Of a stretch of DNA of 64,000 nucleotides, positions 46,817-54,996 are shown piece by piece. Origin of the DNA: a bacterium (GTDB taxonomy: Bacteria > Desulfobacterota_D > UBA1144); the NCBI GenBank assembly GCA_018654605.1, contig JABILG010000019.1, forward strand, positions 1 to 64,000. The letters are read 5' to 3'. Positions within the stretch are counted from its first letter, which is position 1, and the number at the start of each line of letters is the position of its first letter. The translations under genes and the position numbers were made by a program. Below the pieces are notes generated by a model. The model was given only the letters and a program-made list of their open reading frames with translations. It searched no databases and was not told where the DNA came from.

Positions 46817-46906
46817 ATGGTTAAAACATTATTTGTATTGCTTGTTAGTGAAGTAGATACATGTTGTTGTAACTTTTCAAACTTATGTTGTTGTAACTAC
46901 AAGTAG
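46817..46906 (+). CDS. Polycysteine leader peptide
   Basis: 29 codons preceded by TTTTGGAG six bases before the ATG. The C-terminal part reads TCCCNFSNLCCCNYK: two runs of three TGT codons (46862-46870 and 46886-46894). Below common ORF length cut-offs. Runs of Cys codons in a leader in front of a sulfur gene are the pattern of cysteine-responsive attenuation known from mycobacteria. After the stop the sequence TAACTA...TAGTTA can form a hairpin followed by T-rich DNA, then the GGAGG of the sulfurtransferase. Confidence 0.7.
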   Translation: MVKTLFVLLVSEVDTCCCNFSNLCCCNYK

Positions 46907-46975
46907 TACTAGTTAGTTATAAATTTAAAATTTAATTTTTCTGGTTTTATTAATAAGGCCAGATGGAGGAATAAA

Positions 46976-47818
46976 ATGGCAGAATATAAGAATCCAGAAT
47001 TGTTAGTTTCAACTGACTGGGTCCTGGAAAATAAAGATAAACCAGGAATTAAGGTACTTGAATCTAACGAAGATATTCTTTTGTATGACATAGGTCATAT
47101 TGAAGGAGCAATAAAAATAGACTGGGAGACAGAGCTTCAAGATAATCTTATAAGAGACTATATAGACAAAGATAATTTTGAAAAACTTCTTTCCTCAAAG
47201 GGAATTTCACCTGAAGATACAGTTGTTTTCTATGGAGACAAAAGTAACTGGTGGGCATGTTACGCCTTTTGGACATTTAAAATCTATGGTCATGAGAAAT
47301 GTATTATAATGAATGGTGGAAGACAAAAGTGGATTGAGGAGAAAAAGCCACTGTCTAAAGACATACCTTCTCTAGAGAATACAAATTATAAAGTTACTAA
47401 TGTTAATCTTGGCATTAGAGCATTTAGGGATGAGGTCAAAGAACATAGCGCTGCTTTAGGAGCTTTAATTGACGTTCGATCACCTAAAGAATTCAGCGGT
47501 GAAATGCTTCACATGGAAGCATATCCTCAAGAAGGAGCACTTAGAGGTGGACATATTCCTAATGCTCAAAGCGTTCCTTGGGCGACTGCAGCAAATGAAG
47601 ATGGCACATTTAAATCGGCTGACGAGTTAGTTGAGATATATCAGAATGGAGCCGGACTAAAACCAGAAGATGATGTTATTGCTTATTGCAGAATAGGCGA
47701 GAGATCTTCACATACTTGGTTCGTTCTTACTTATCTGCTGGGTTACAATAGTGTTAAAAACTATGATGGCTCCTGGACCGAATGGGGCAATCTTGTCCAA
47801 GCGCCTATTGAGAAGTAG
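46976..47818 (+). CDS. Thiosulfate sulfurtransferase, mycobacterial CysA/SseA type (double rhodanese)
   Basis: 280 residues with two rhodanese domains. The inactive first domain (about 8-130) contains [25 protein letters not shown] and [22 protein letters not shown]. The active second one contains [37 protein letters not shown] and the nucleophile loop [15 protein letters not shown] near 241-255, nearly as in mycobacterial CysA2. It moves sulfane sulfur from thiosulfate or similar donors. GGAGG six bases upstream of the ATG. Behind a SAM-II-like aptamer and polycysteine ORF; followed by a SufU/IscU gene. Confidence 0.93.
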   Translation: MAEYKNPELLVSTDWVLENKDKPGIKVLESNEDILLYDIGHIEGAIKIDWETELQDNLIRDYIDKDNFEKLLSSKGISPEDTVVFYGDKSNWWACYAFWTFKIYGHEKCIIMNGGRQKWIEEKKPLSKDIPSLENTNYKVTNVNLGIRAFRDEVKEHSAALGALIDVRSPKEFSGEMLHMEAYPQEGALRGGHIPNAQSVPWATAANEDGTFKSADELVEIYQNGAGLKPEDDVIAYCRIGERSSHTWFVLTYLLGYNSVKNYDGSWTEWGNLVQAPIEK

Positions 47819-47829
47819 AGAGGTTTAGT

Positions 47830-48258
47830 TTGACGAAAGATAAACAAGAACTAATGGACTTTATTTTAGATCATTATGAGAACCCGAGAAACTCGGGTTC
47901 TCTTAGCGATGAAGATAAGAATAAGCATCGATGTGATATTAAACAAAATGGTGGGAATCCAGGTTGTGGCGATATAGTCACTATTTGCCTTCAGTTCGAA
48001 GATAATGTGATTACAGATTTTAAATTTGAAGGTGAAGGTTGCATTGTTAGTCAGGCAGGAACATCTATTATTTCTGAAGTTGTAATAGGGAAATCCAAAG
48101 ATGAGATTCTAGCTATGGGACCAGAGATTATTACTGATATTATTGGTGAGGAGCTAGCACTTTCTAGGCCAAAATGCTCTACTTTAGGAATCTCCACCGT
48201 TAAACTAGCCATAAGAGAGCTTGAAAAAGAAGAGACTAAGAAGCAAGCTGTAAGCTAA
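47830..48258 (+). CDS. sufU: SufU/IscU-type Fe-S cluster scaffold protein
   Basis: 142 residues from a TTG. HYENPRNSGSL, NPGCGDIVTI (Cys near 46), GEGCIVSQAGTSI (Cys near 72) and SRPKCSTLGI (Cys near 120) give the three cluster cysteines, and GD after the first Cys fits SufU/IscU. Likely takes sulfur for cluster assembly or acts as a sulfur-transfer partner of the preceding sulfurtransferase, 11 bases upstream. No cysteine desulfurase is in the window. Confidence 0.9.
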   Translation: MTKDKQELMDFILDHYENPRNSGSLSDEDKNKHRCDIKQNGGNPGCGDIVTICLQFEDNVITDFKFEGEGCIVSQAGTSIISEVVIGKSKDEILAMGPEIITDIIGEELALSRPKCSTLGISTVKLAIRELEKEETKKQAVS

Positions 48259-48287
48259 TTACTTTTTTGTAATTCATATATTTAATT

Positions 48288-48293
48288 TATAAT
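48288..48293 (+). promoter_or_regulatory. -10 element upstream of the nitroreductase-fold gene
   Basis: TATAAT, 30 bases before the ATG, with a poor TTGTAA about 15 bases upstream. It suggests separate transcription from the sulfurtransferase-sufU pair. Confidence 0.35.
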
Positions 48294-48322
48294 AAACGTA
48301 GTTGTAAAAGCGAGGTAAAACT

Positions 48323-49672
48323 ATGACAAAAAAAAATGGTAAAGCAAATGGAAAAGTTAATTATGAGGCTGCTTTAAAGTACCCTTTATTTGAAGCTATC
48401 TTTAATAGAAGGTCAAGAAGATTTGGGCTAGGAATGGAACTTCCTTCTGATAGCTCTTTAGGCTATAAATCAAAAATAGATCCTGTTCCATTAACTGAAT
48501 TTCAAGAAGCAATGTTAGTTTGGGCAGGGACTGGGTTAACTGGTTTATGTCTAGCAGATTTACCGCCAGAAAATGGGATTGATTTGTTATGCCAGTGGAC
48601 AAGCAGAACTTGGCCATCAGCATGTAACAATCATGGAACAGAACTATTTTTCACTAATGATTCTGGTCTTTATTATGTTGACGTTAAACACATGTTGCCA
48701 AAAGATAAAGAGTTAGACGTCTTTTTTAGAATGAATGTAAATGATAAAATTGACAGATTGCTAGAGTTATACAAAGAAGGATTGGTCAAGCTCGAAGATG
48801 GTAGGGCAAACTTACCTGATAAAATGCCAGGACTTTTTGATTTTAATCAATGGAATACTAACAAGCCAGGAACGACAACTTTTATTCCTGTTACAGACAT
48901 AACAGAAGAGTATTTAAACTTGCTGACATTATATTGTAGCAGTTCTTATGCTTTTAATATTTGGGACGAGAAAAATAACTGTTCTTGTGGACAGGATGAA
49001 TGGATTGCTTCAGGTCGAATTAAAGAGGATGTTAAAATGTCACTTTATGACCTTGAGGTTAGGATTCTTACAGGTCTAAATGTAGAGCAGGCATTTATAT
49101 GCCAAAACATGTCTTTAGCGCTTCAAGCACTAGGCCTTGGAGGTTGGACTTTTACGGGTCTGATTCCGAGATTCACTTTGGGATCTAATCCTGAATTATT
49201 CAAAGGTCTTGGCTTTAGATTTGAACAGCCCAAATCGGGCCCTACAAGACCGGTTGGTAAAGATGGTATCTTTGAGGGGTATTGTCCACCTTATTATAAA
49301 ACAATGTCTGATGCATTTGACAAAATGGATGAGCATAAATGGGGAGCTTGGGATAGTTCAAAACCCTTTCCTTATAAAGAGCCAGATAAGCATCTAGTCA
49401 AAGCTCCAAGACCAACTGATACTACGAATGAAATTGTAAAATCTGTTGCCGAATACATTCATAATACTTATGGATCATTCCCTGCTTTTGTAGACCCAAT
49501 GTATATGAGGCTGGTATTTCAGGCGCATAATTTAGATTTAGATTTTTATGACGAATATTATCCACCAGGATCTTATACTGACCAACATATAAATACTTTT
49601 AAATATTTTCATCCGGATAAAGAGAATCCATATAAGCAGAAACCTGAGAAAAAGCAACCTTGGGACAAATAA
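48323..49672 (+). CDS. Large nitroreductase-fold protein, unknown role
   Basis: 449 residues, almost twice the family norm. The start FEAIFNRRSRRFGLGMEL and the later EQAFICQNMSLALQALGLGGWTFTGL (about 255-280) match the FMN-binding RRSxRxF and the xxxQNLxLAAxALGLGS regions of nitroreductases. Between lie LPDKMPGLFDFNQWN and NNCSCGQDEWIA; after come GIFEGYCPPYYKTMSDA and a C-terminal ~120 residues of unknown fold with an NTYGSFPAFVDPMYMRL segment. It may be a SagB/BluB-like or other specialised flavoprotein. AGCGAGG precedes the ATG. Partners: sulfurtransferase and SufU just upstream. Confidence 0.7.
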   Translation: MTKKNGKANGKVNYEAALKYPLFEAIFNRRSRRFGLGMELPSDSSLGYKSKIDPVPLTEFQEAMLVWAGTGLTGLCLADLPPENGIDLLCQWTSRTWPSACNNHGTELFFTNDSGLYYVDVKHMLPKDKELDVFFRMNVNDKIDRLLELYKEGLVKLEDGRANLPDKMPGLFDFNQWNTNKPGTTTFIPVTDITEEYLNLLTLYCSSSYAFNIWDEKNNCSCGQDEWIASGRIKEDVKMSLYDLEVRILTGLNVEQAFICQNMSLALQALGLGGWTFTGLIPRFTLGSNPELFKGLGFRFEQPKSGPTRPVGKDGIFEGYCPPYYKTMSDAFDKMDEHKWGAWDSSKPFPYKEPDKHLVKAPRPTDTTNEIVKSVAEYIHNTYGSFPAFVDPMYMRLVFQAHNLDLDFYDEYYPPGSYTDQHINTFKYFHPDKENPYKQKPEKKQPWDK

Positions 49673-49675
49673 GAA

Positions 49676-51370
49676 TTATTTTTTAAGGGAATCCCAAACA
49701 TCTTGAGTGATTCCCTCTTCTCTAAGCTTAACCTTTTGGACTCGATTAGTAGGAGTTTTAGGTAAAGAATCTCTAAACCTTACAAATCTTGGAATCATAA
49801 ACTTTGGCATTATAGGTTTTAAAAAATCTATTAGGTTAACGGGATCAAGCTCCGCCCCTTCTTTTAAAACGATAACTATCATTAATTCATCTTCAGAGTG
49901 ACGGCCTTGTTCGTCTAGTTTTACGGCTATCGCTGCAGACTCTTCAATGCTGGGATGTGATGATATAAGATTCTCCACTTCAAAAGAACTAATATTTTCA
50001 CCTCTTCGTCTTATGTAGTCTTTGACTCTATCCATAAAGAAGATGTAGCCATCTTTGTCCATCCTACATAAGTCTCCAGTGTGAAACCACAGGTTTCGAA
50101 AGTCTGAAACAGTTTTTTCGGGCATTTTATAATAATAATGTAGGCAAATATTTGGAATTCTAGGTCTGAGAACAAGTTCGCCAGGAGTATCTCTTTCAAG
50201 TTCTTCATCAGTATCCGGATCAACAATCTTTATTTCATAGCCTGGTGATTCTTTTCCACAAGATCCAACCCTGAAAGGTTCGTTAGGTCTTGTAAATGTG
50301 CACTGACCTACTTCCGTTAGGCCATATCCTTCAGTAAAAAGAATATTAAATCTTTCCATAAATTCTTCAATAATGTCATGAGGTGCAGGGCTACCTAGGA
50401 CTAATTCGACATTATGATCTTTCTCTTCTGGAACCTTGGGCGCATTCCACATAAAATAGGACATTACTCCAACAAGATTAAATTTTGTAACCTTAAAATC
50501 TTTCATCCATTTCCAAAATTTGCTAGCAGAATATTTCTCTTCAACCACAATTTTACAGCCGCTAATCATAGCGGGATATACCCCCATTACCATTGCATTA
50601 GAATGAAAAAGAGGCAAACAGGTGAAAACTGTATCACTTTCTACAAGATCCATAATGGACGAGTAGTTTTGCGCAGATGAATAATCTGCTGCACATGGCC
50701 TAACAACACCTTTAGACTTCCCTGTTGTACCAGAGGTGTACATTAGCCTAGCATGATCCATATGGGTTATTTTAACTTTCGGTTCTTTTTCTGAACCATT
50801 AGATACAAACTCATTCCAGGATATGCATCTAGTTTTATTGTAACCACACGCGTTAAAGTTGTCGTCACCACTTCTAGTCCAAACAATTACTTCTTTAATA
50901 TTTGGAATTCTATCTTGTATGTTGGCTAAGCGCTCAAGGTACTCTTCTGCAATTATTATGATTTTAGAGTCCGAGCTTTCAATTATATATTGGAGGAAGT
51001 CCATTACATATGCGGTATTGATTGGAACCATAACGGATCCATTTTTTAAAATGCCAAACCAAGCTAAACATATCTCCAGCGAATTAGGCATGTAAACAGA
51101 TACTTTATCTGTTTTATTTATTCCTAACTTATCTAAAGAGTTTGCAATTTTATTAGCCTGAATATTAACTTCAGAAAAAGTGAGGGGTTTGTTATAGCTA
51201 AACTGTAAGAAATCTTTGTTTGGGTTTGAATTAGCTTGATCAATGAGAACTCTTGGAAGAGTCCAGTTTTTTTGGTTACTTTTTGTATTCCAATCATAAT
51301 CAAATTTATTTTTCCACCTATAGGTAGTAGGGTAGTTTAAATCTTTGATCGGAAATTTCTTTTTAGGCAT
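49676..51370 (-). CDS. Acyl-CoA synthetase / AMP-dependent ligase
   Basis: 564 residues: AMP-binding motif LMYTSGTTGKSKGVVRP near 210, FTEGYGLTEVGQCTFTRP near 345, NLWFHTGDLCRMDKDGYIFFMDRVKDYIRRRGENISSFEVE near 425, and the C-terminal lysine motif PKTPTNRVQKVKLREEG. It makes acyl-CoA from a carboxylic acid, ATP and CoA; closest in feel to CaiC/FadD-type ligases. Its ATG overlaps the stop of the MaoC-like gene (TAATG), so the ligase and hydratase act together. Confidence 0.9.
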   Translation of the reverse strand: MPKKKFPIKDLNYPTTYRWKNKFDYDWNTKSNQKNWTLPRVLIDQANSNPNKDFLQFSYNKPLTFSEVNIQANKIANSLDKLGINKTDKVSVYMPNSLEICLAWFGILKNGSVMVPINTAYVMDFLQYIIESSDSKIIIIAEEYLERLANIQDRIPNIKEVIVWTRSGDDNFNACGYNKTRCISWNEFVSNGSEKEPKVKITHMDHARLMYTSGTTGKSKGVVRPCAADYSSAQNYSSIMDLVESDTVFTCLPLFHSNAMVMGVYPAMISGCKIVVEEKYSASKFWKWMKDFKVTKFNLVGVMSYFMWNAPKVPEEKDHNVELVLGSPAPHDIIEEFMERFNILFTEGYGLTEVGQCTFTRPNEPFRVGSCGKESPGYEIKIVDPDTDEELERDTPGELVLRPRIPNICLHYYYKMPEKTVSDFRNLWFHTGDLCRMDKDGYIFFMDRVKDYIRRRGENISSFEVENLISSHPSIEESAAIAVKLDEQGRHSEDELMIVIVLKEGAELDPVNLIDFLKPIMPKFMIPRFVRFRDSLPKTPTNRVQKVKLREEGITQDVWDSLKK

Positions 51371-52512
51371 TAAACAATAGCCTCTCTCGTTGGCACAGCA
51401 ACAATCATTTCCATAGTTAAGACTCTTATTTTATTGTCTACAATATTGGATACACCTTTAAAGCCAGCCTTTTCATAGGCTTTAAACCCAGCTTCTGTTA
51501 CAATTTTATCCCCGCAAAGTTGGATTGTTAAGATTCCAAAATCTTCTCTGTTTTTAATTACATCTTTATTTATGACCTTAAAAGAACCTGTAATTTTTTC
51601 ATCGTCATCATTTGTTGAACTGAACATTGATTGAATTATATCACTTGGATAGGTTGGAGCATCGTGTGAGCCAGAATTCATGCCCAAAAAGTATGCATAT
51701 GGAATATGTGAGCTAACCTCTCCTTCAACTGTAGATTTAATAGCGCCGCCATATCCTATAAAATTTGACTTTGGAGTGTGATGAACGCTCGCATCATTGA
51801 GAGTGGAAATTTGAAGCCAACTAAAATCCACTAGGTTTATAGATTTCGCAAAATCTCCCTCATAAATTTCATCTATTTCAAAATCTTCAAAAGACTTAAC
51901 CTTTTTTTGATTAAACTTACTAGGTAAGTTGTGAAACTTTAGTGGCATCATAGACTCTGTTAGGTTAATTCTCTCGGGTTGATCTTGTATGCTTGATTGT
52001 TTATCAAGAGTTGTCCCCCTTGTTGCTCTAACTAAGACTTGTCTTATGTACTCAAGGACAACTTTATTGTCTTGATTTGTAATTGTTGTTCTGACTTGAA
52101 CCGAACCATTTGAAGCGCCATCTTTTTTAACTTCGATTCCCAATACTTCTGAAGTTGCAAATAAAATATCACCCTCATATGCAGGTACACCATATCTCAA
52201 ATTTTTATATGAAAGATTCGCAATAGCATTAAATGATATATCATGAACACTTAACCCAAAGCCAACATTAAATAGATATCCTTGGCTGATTATAGAAGGG
52301 GATTCAATTCCAAAATTTTGTTTTTTAATCTCAATATTAGGATCTATGTATCCCAATGAGCCAGCCAGCTTTGAGTCCATTCCAAGTGCATAATTTTTAT
52401 TAAATTTTTTTATGTACTCTTTGTTTCTAAATGGGGTAACCTGGATTGCTCCATGATATAGTTTTTCTCCGGGTATAAATTCTTCGATATGTTTTGATGA
52501 AACTAAATCCAT
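51370..52512 (-). CDS. Double-hotdog MaoC-family hydratase, mesaconyl-CoA hydratase-like
   Basis: 380 residues. HDISFNAIANLSYKNLRYGVPAYEGDILFATSEVLGIE (about 95-130) and QVRTTITNQDNKVVLEYIRQVLVRATRG follow the N-terminal hotdog of mesaconyl-C1-CoA/2-methylfumaryl-CoA hydratase. The second half (FEDFEIDEIYEGDF, DASVHHTPKSNFIGYGGAIKS, MNSGSHDAPTYPSDII) is the second hotdog. Likely hydrates or dehydrates a branched acyl-CoA supplied by the coupled acyl-CoA ligase; whether mesaconate is the substrate is inference. Confidence 0.75.
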   Translation of the reverse strand: MDLVSSKHIEEFIPGEKLYHGAIQVTPFRNKEYIKKFNKNYALGMDSKLAGSLGYIDPNIEIKKQNFGIESPSIISQGYLFNVGFGLSVHDISFNAIANLSYKNLRYGVPAYEGDILFATSEVLGIEVKKDGASNGSVQVRTTITNQDNKVVLEYIRQVLVRATRGTTLDKQSSIQDQPERINLTESMMPLKFHNLPSKFNQKKVKSFEDFEIDEIYEGDFAKSINLVDFSWLQISTLNDASVHHTPKSNFIGYGGAIKSTVEGEVSSHIPYAYFLGMNSGSHDAPTYPSDIIQSMFSSTNDDDEKITGSFKVINKDVIKNREDFGILTIQLCGDKIVTEAGFKAYEKAGFKGVSNIVDNKIRVLTMEMIVAVPTREAIV

Positions 52513-52561
52513 TTAAAACCTCCAAAATAATTAGTTAAGGTTACAATTATTAAGATTTTTA

Positions 52562-53290
52562 TCAACGCTCTTTATAAGTAAGATAGGAAACTAATATTCC
52601 TATCTCATAAAATAATACCAAGGGTACAAGCATAAAAAGCATTGAAAATACATCAGTTGTTGGAGTTAAGACTGCTGATATTATAGTTGAAATGAGTATG
52701 GAGTATTTTCTTTTTGAGGCTAAAAATCTACTTGAAGTTATACCAAATTTCGAGAGAATGTAGATTATTAAAGGGTATTCAAAGATTATTCCAAAACTAA
52801 GGATTATTGAAGACAAGAATCCTAGAGTATCGCTTACATTAGGGAGAGCTGTTATAGAGTTAGATGAATATTCATTAATTAGAATATTGAAAGTTACAGG
52901 TGCTACAAATCTATAACAACAGAATGCCCCTATGAAGAAAAGTAATGTTCCAACGACTATTACAAGGGCCGATGATTTTTTTTCGTTTTCATATAGCCCT
53001 GGTTTAATAAATGTCCATATCTCATAAATAATTAAAGGAAAGGTTAATATAAAACTTGTTAAAAAAGATATTCTTACATTTGATGATAATCCTTCAGCGG
53101 GTCTAGTGAATATGATTTTTGAGTTTGCTGGCAATGAGTCTGTGATTGGTATTAAAGCAAGCTCCATTAAGAGGTCTCTATAGTAAAATGCTGGTACAAA
53201 CAATATGACCATGATTAAAACTATTTTTATCAAGCTCGCACGTAAAATTCCAAAATGTTCTAAGAATGTCATTTTCTCTTGTGACCCCAT
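52562..53290 (-). CDS. tatC: Sec-independent protein translocase TatC
   Basis: 242 residues with about six membrane spans. The TatC start KMTFLEHFGILRASLIK, FTRPAEGLSSNVRISFLTSFILTFPLIIYEIWTFIKPGLYENEKK near 63-105 and FGIIFEYPLIIYILSKFGI near 160 are typical. It recognises twin-arginine signal peptides. No tatA is adjacent; it is alone between the hydratase and divergent serA. Confidence 0.93.
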   Translation of the reverse strand: MGSQEKMTFLEHFGILRASLIKIVLIMVILFVPAFYYRDLLMELALIPITDSLPANSKIIFTRPAEGLSSNVRISFLTSFILTFPLIIYEIWTFIKPGLYENEKKSSALVIVVGTLLFFIGAFCCYRFVAPVTFNILINEYSSNSITALPNVSDTLGFLSSIILSFGIIFEYPLIIYILSKFGITSSRFLASKRKYSILISTIISAVLTPTTDVFSMLFMLVPLVLFYEIGILVSYLTYKER

Positions 53291-53338
53291 TGTTAAATTT
53301 TATACCCAGCTATTTCCTTTTACAATTAATCCTTTTGA

Positions 53339-53367
53339 TTGACATTGTTTGAATGCTAAAATATATT
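53339..53367 (+). promoter_or_regulatory. Sigma-70 type promoter of serA-hisZ-purA
   Basis: Perfect TTGACA (53339-53344), 17-base spacer, TATATT (53362-53367), 28 bases before the serA TTG start. Confidence 0.75.
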
Positions 53368-53394
53368 TTTCTTTTGTAACTTCGGAGGAATATA

Positions 53395-54996
53395 TTGAAG
53401 ATATTAATAACTGACGGCTTGTCAAAAGAAGGACTTTCATTATTTGAGAGTCATAAAAATATAGATTTAGATGTTCGAAAGAAGATTGACAGAGAAGAGC
53501 TAAAAAAAATAATTAATAATTATGAGGCTGTAATAATAAGAAGTGCCACAACTATAGACGCTGAAATTATTAATCTTCTTGGACAAGACTTTAAGTTAAT
53601 CGGAAGAGCGGGAATTGGGGTTGATAATGTTGATATAAAGGCAGCTTCCAAGAAAGGTATCATTGTAATGAATACCCCGTCTGCAAATGCGATAACAACT
53701 GCTGAACACACTATTGCATTGTTATTCTCATTGGCAAGAAAAACACCTCAAGCCCATAGTTCAATGAAATCCTTAAAATGGGAACGTTCTAAGTTTCAAG
53801 GTACAGAGTTGTTTGGAAAGACTTTAGGATTAGTTGGTATGGGAAATATTGGAAGATTAGTTGCCGAAAGAGCAATAGGCCTGAAAATGAAAGTCATTGC
53901 TCATGATCCTTATATATTAAAAGGTACAAACTTAAATATGCCAGTTGAATTGGTTGATATGGACGAGGTATTTAAGATGTCTGATGTTATATCAGTTCAT
54001 ACACCATTAACTTCAACTACAAAGAACCTTATTTCAAAAGGATCAATCCAGATGATGAAAGATGGTGTCTTTATTATTAATTGTGCGAGAGGTGGGATTG
54101 TAAATGAAGATGATATTTCAGAGGCAATTTCATCAGGCAAGGTAGGTGGTTTAGCCTTAGATGTCTTTAATCCTGAGCCACCAGATTTTAAGTCTCCTAT
54201 CTTTGAATTAGACAACAATGTTGTACTTACTCCACACTTAGGTGCTTCAACTCAAGAGGCCCAAATGAAAGTAGGTATTGCAATGGCCGAACAGGTTGTC
54301 GAATTTGTAAATGATGGAGTTGTTTCAAATGCAGTAAACATGCCATCAATGAGCAATGAGGTCCTTAACGAGATTAGTCCATATTTAAATTTATGTGAAA
54401 AACTTGGAAACTTTATGGGTCAAACATGCAAATCAGGAGTTAAAGAGATAATTGTAGAGTATAGCGGTAATGTTGCGGAGACTAATGTTGCCCCTCTTAC
54501 TATCACTGCCTTGAAAGGTTATTTGTCGCCTATAATGAGTGCACCAGTTACTTATGTAAATGCTCCATTGATAGCTGAAGAGAGAGGTATAAAGATAACA
54601 GAAGCCAAAGTTTCCACGGAAGAGGAGTTTTCAAGTCTCGTATCCGTTATAATTAGAACAGATACTGAAAAACTATCAATTTCAGGATCGTTGTTTGGGA
54701 TGAAAGAAGCTAGGTTTACAAAATTAAATAAACACTCTATAGATTTAATTCCTGAGGGGAATATATTAATGATACAAAATTATGATAAACCAGGAGTTGT
54801 TGGCCTACTTGGAGCTGCACTTGGTGAAAAGAATATTAATATAGGCAGACTGTATTTAAGTAGGCAAGAAAATTCAGAGAAAGAAGATTATGCTTTAGCT
54901 TTCATCTCAGTAGATTCTCCTGTTTCAGAAGAAACTCTTGAGGATATCGCTAATTTATCTGAAGTTAAAAGCATAGATCAGGTAATTTTTGGATAA
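53395..54996 (+). CDS. serA: D-3-phosphoglycerate dehydrogenase
   Basis: 533 residues from a TTG with GGAGG six bases upstream. It has VIIRSATTIDAEII, IGRAGIGVDNVDIKAA, NTPSANAITTAEHTIALLFSLARK, NAD motif GLVGMGNIGRLVAERA near 145, NCARGGIVNEDD near 228 and LDVFNPEPP, then an allosteric substrate-binding domain and a C-terminal ACT domain (IQNYDKPGVVGLLGAALGEKNINIGRL). The long form, as in mycobacteria and Bacillus. First step of serine synthesis, probably feedback controlled by serine. Stop overlaps hisZ start (TAATG). Confidence 0.97.
   Translation: MKILITDGLSKEGLSLFESHKNIDLDVRKKIDREELKKIINNYEAVIIRSATTIDAEIINLLGQDFKLIGRAGIGVDNVDIKAASKKGIIVMNTPSANAITTAEHTIALLFSLARKTPQAHSSMKSLKWERSKFQGTELFGKTLGLVGMGNIGRLVAERAIGLKMKVIAHDPYILKGTNLNMPVELVDMDEVFKMSDVISVHTPLTSTTKNLISKGSIQMMKDGVFIINCARGGIVNEDDISEAISSGKVGGLALDVFNPEPPDFKSPIFELDNNVVLTPHLGASTQEAQMKVGIAMAEQVVEFVNDGVVSNAVNMPSMSNEVLNEISPYLNLCEKLGNFMGQTCKSGVKEIIVEYSGNVAETNVAPLTITALKGYLSPIMSAPVTYVNAPLIAEERGIKITEAKVSTEEEFSSLVSVIIRTDTEKLSISGSLFGMKEARFTKLNKHSIDLIPEGNILMIQNYDKPGVVGLLGAALGEKNINIGRLYLSRQENSEKEDYALAFISVDSPVSEETLEDIANLSEVKSIDQVIFG

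Noticed and set aside
46773-46856. 27-codon frame as an independent gene
   Set aside because: Its only possible Shine-Dalgarno is 15 bases away and inside the aptamer. Kept only as a possible leader ORF.
49661-49716. Terminator between the convergent 449-residue gene and ligase
   Set aside because: TTGGGA and TCCCAA could pair, but the loop is over 25 bases and there is no T-run after the stem.
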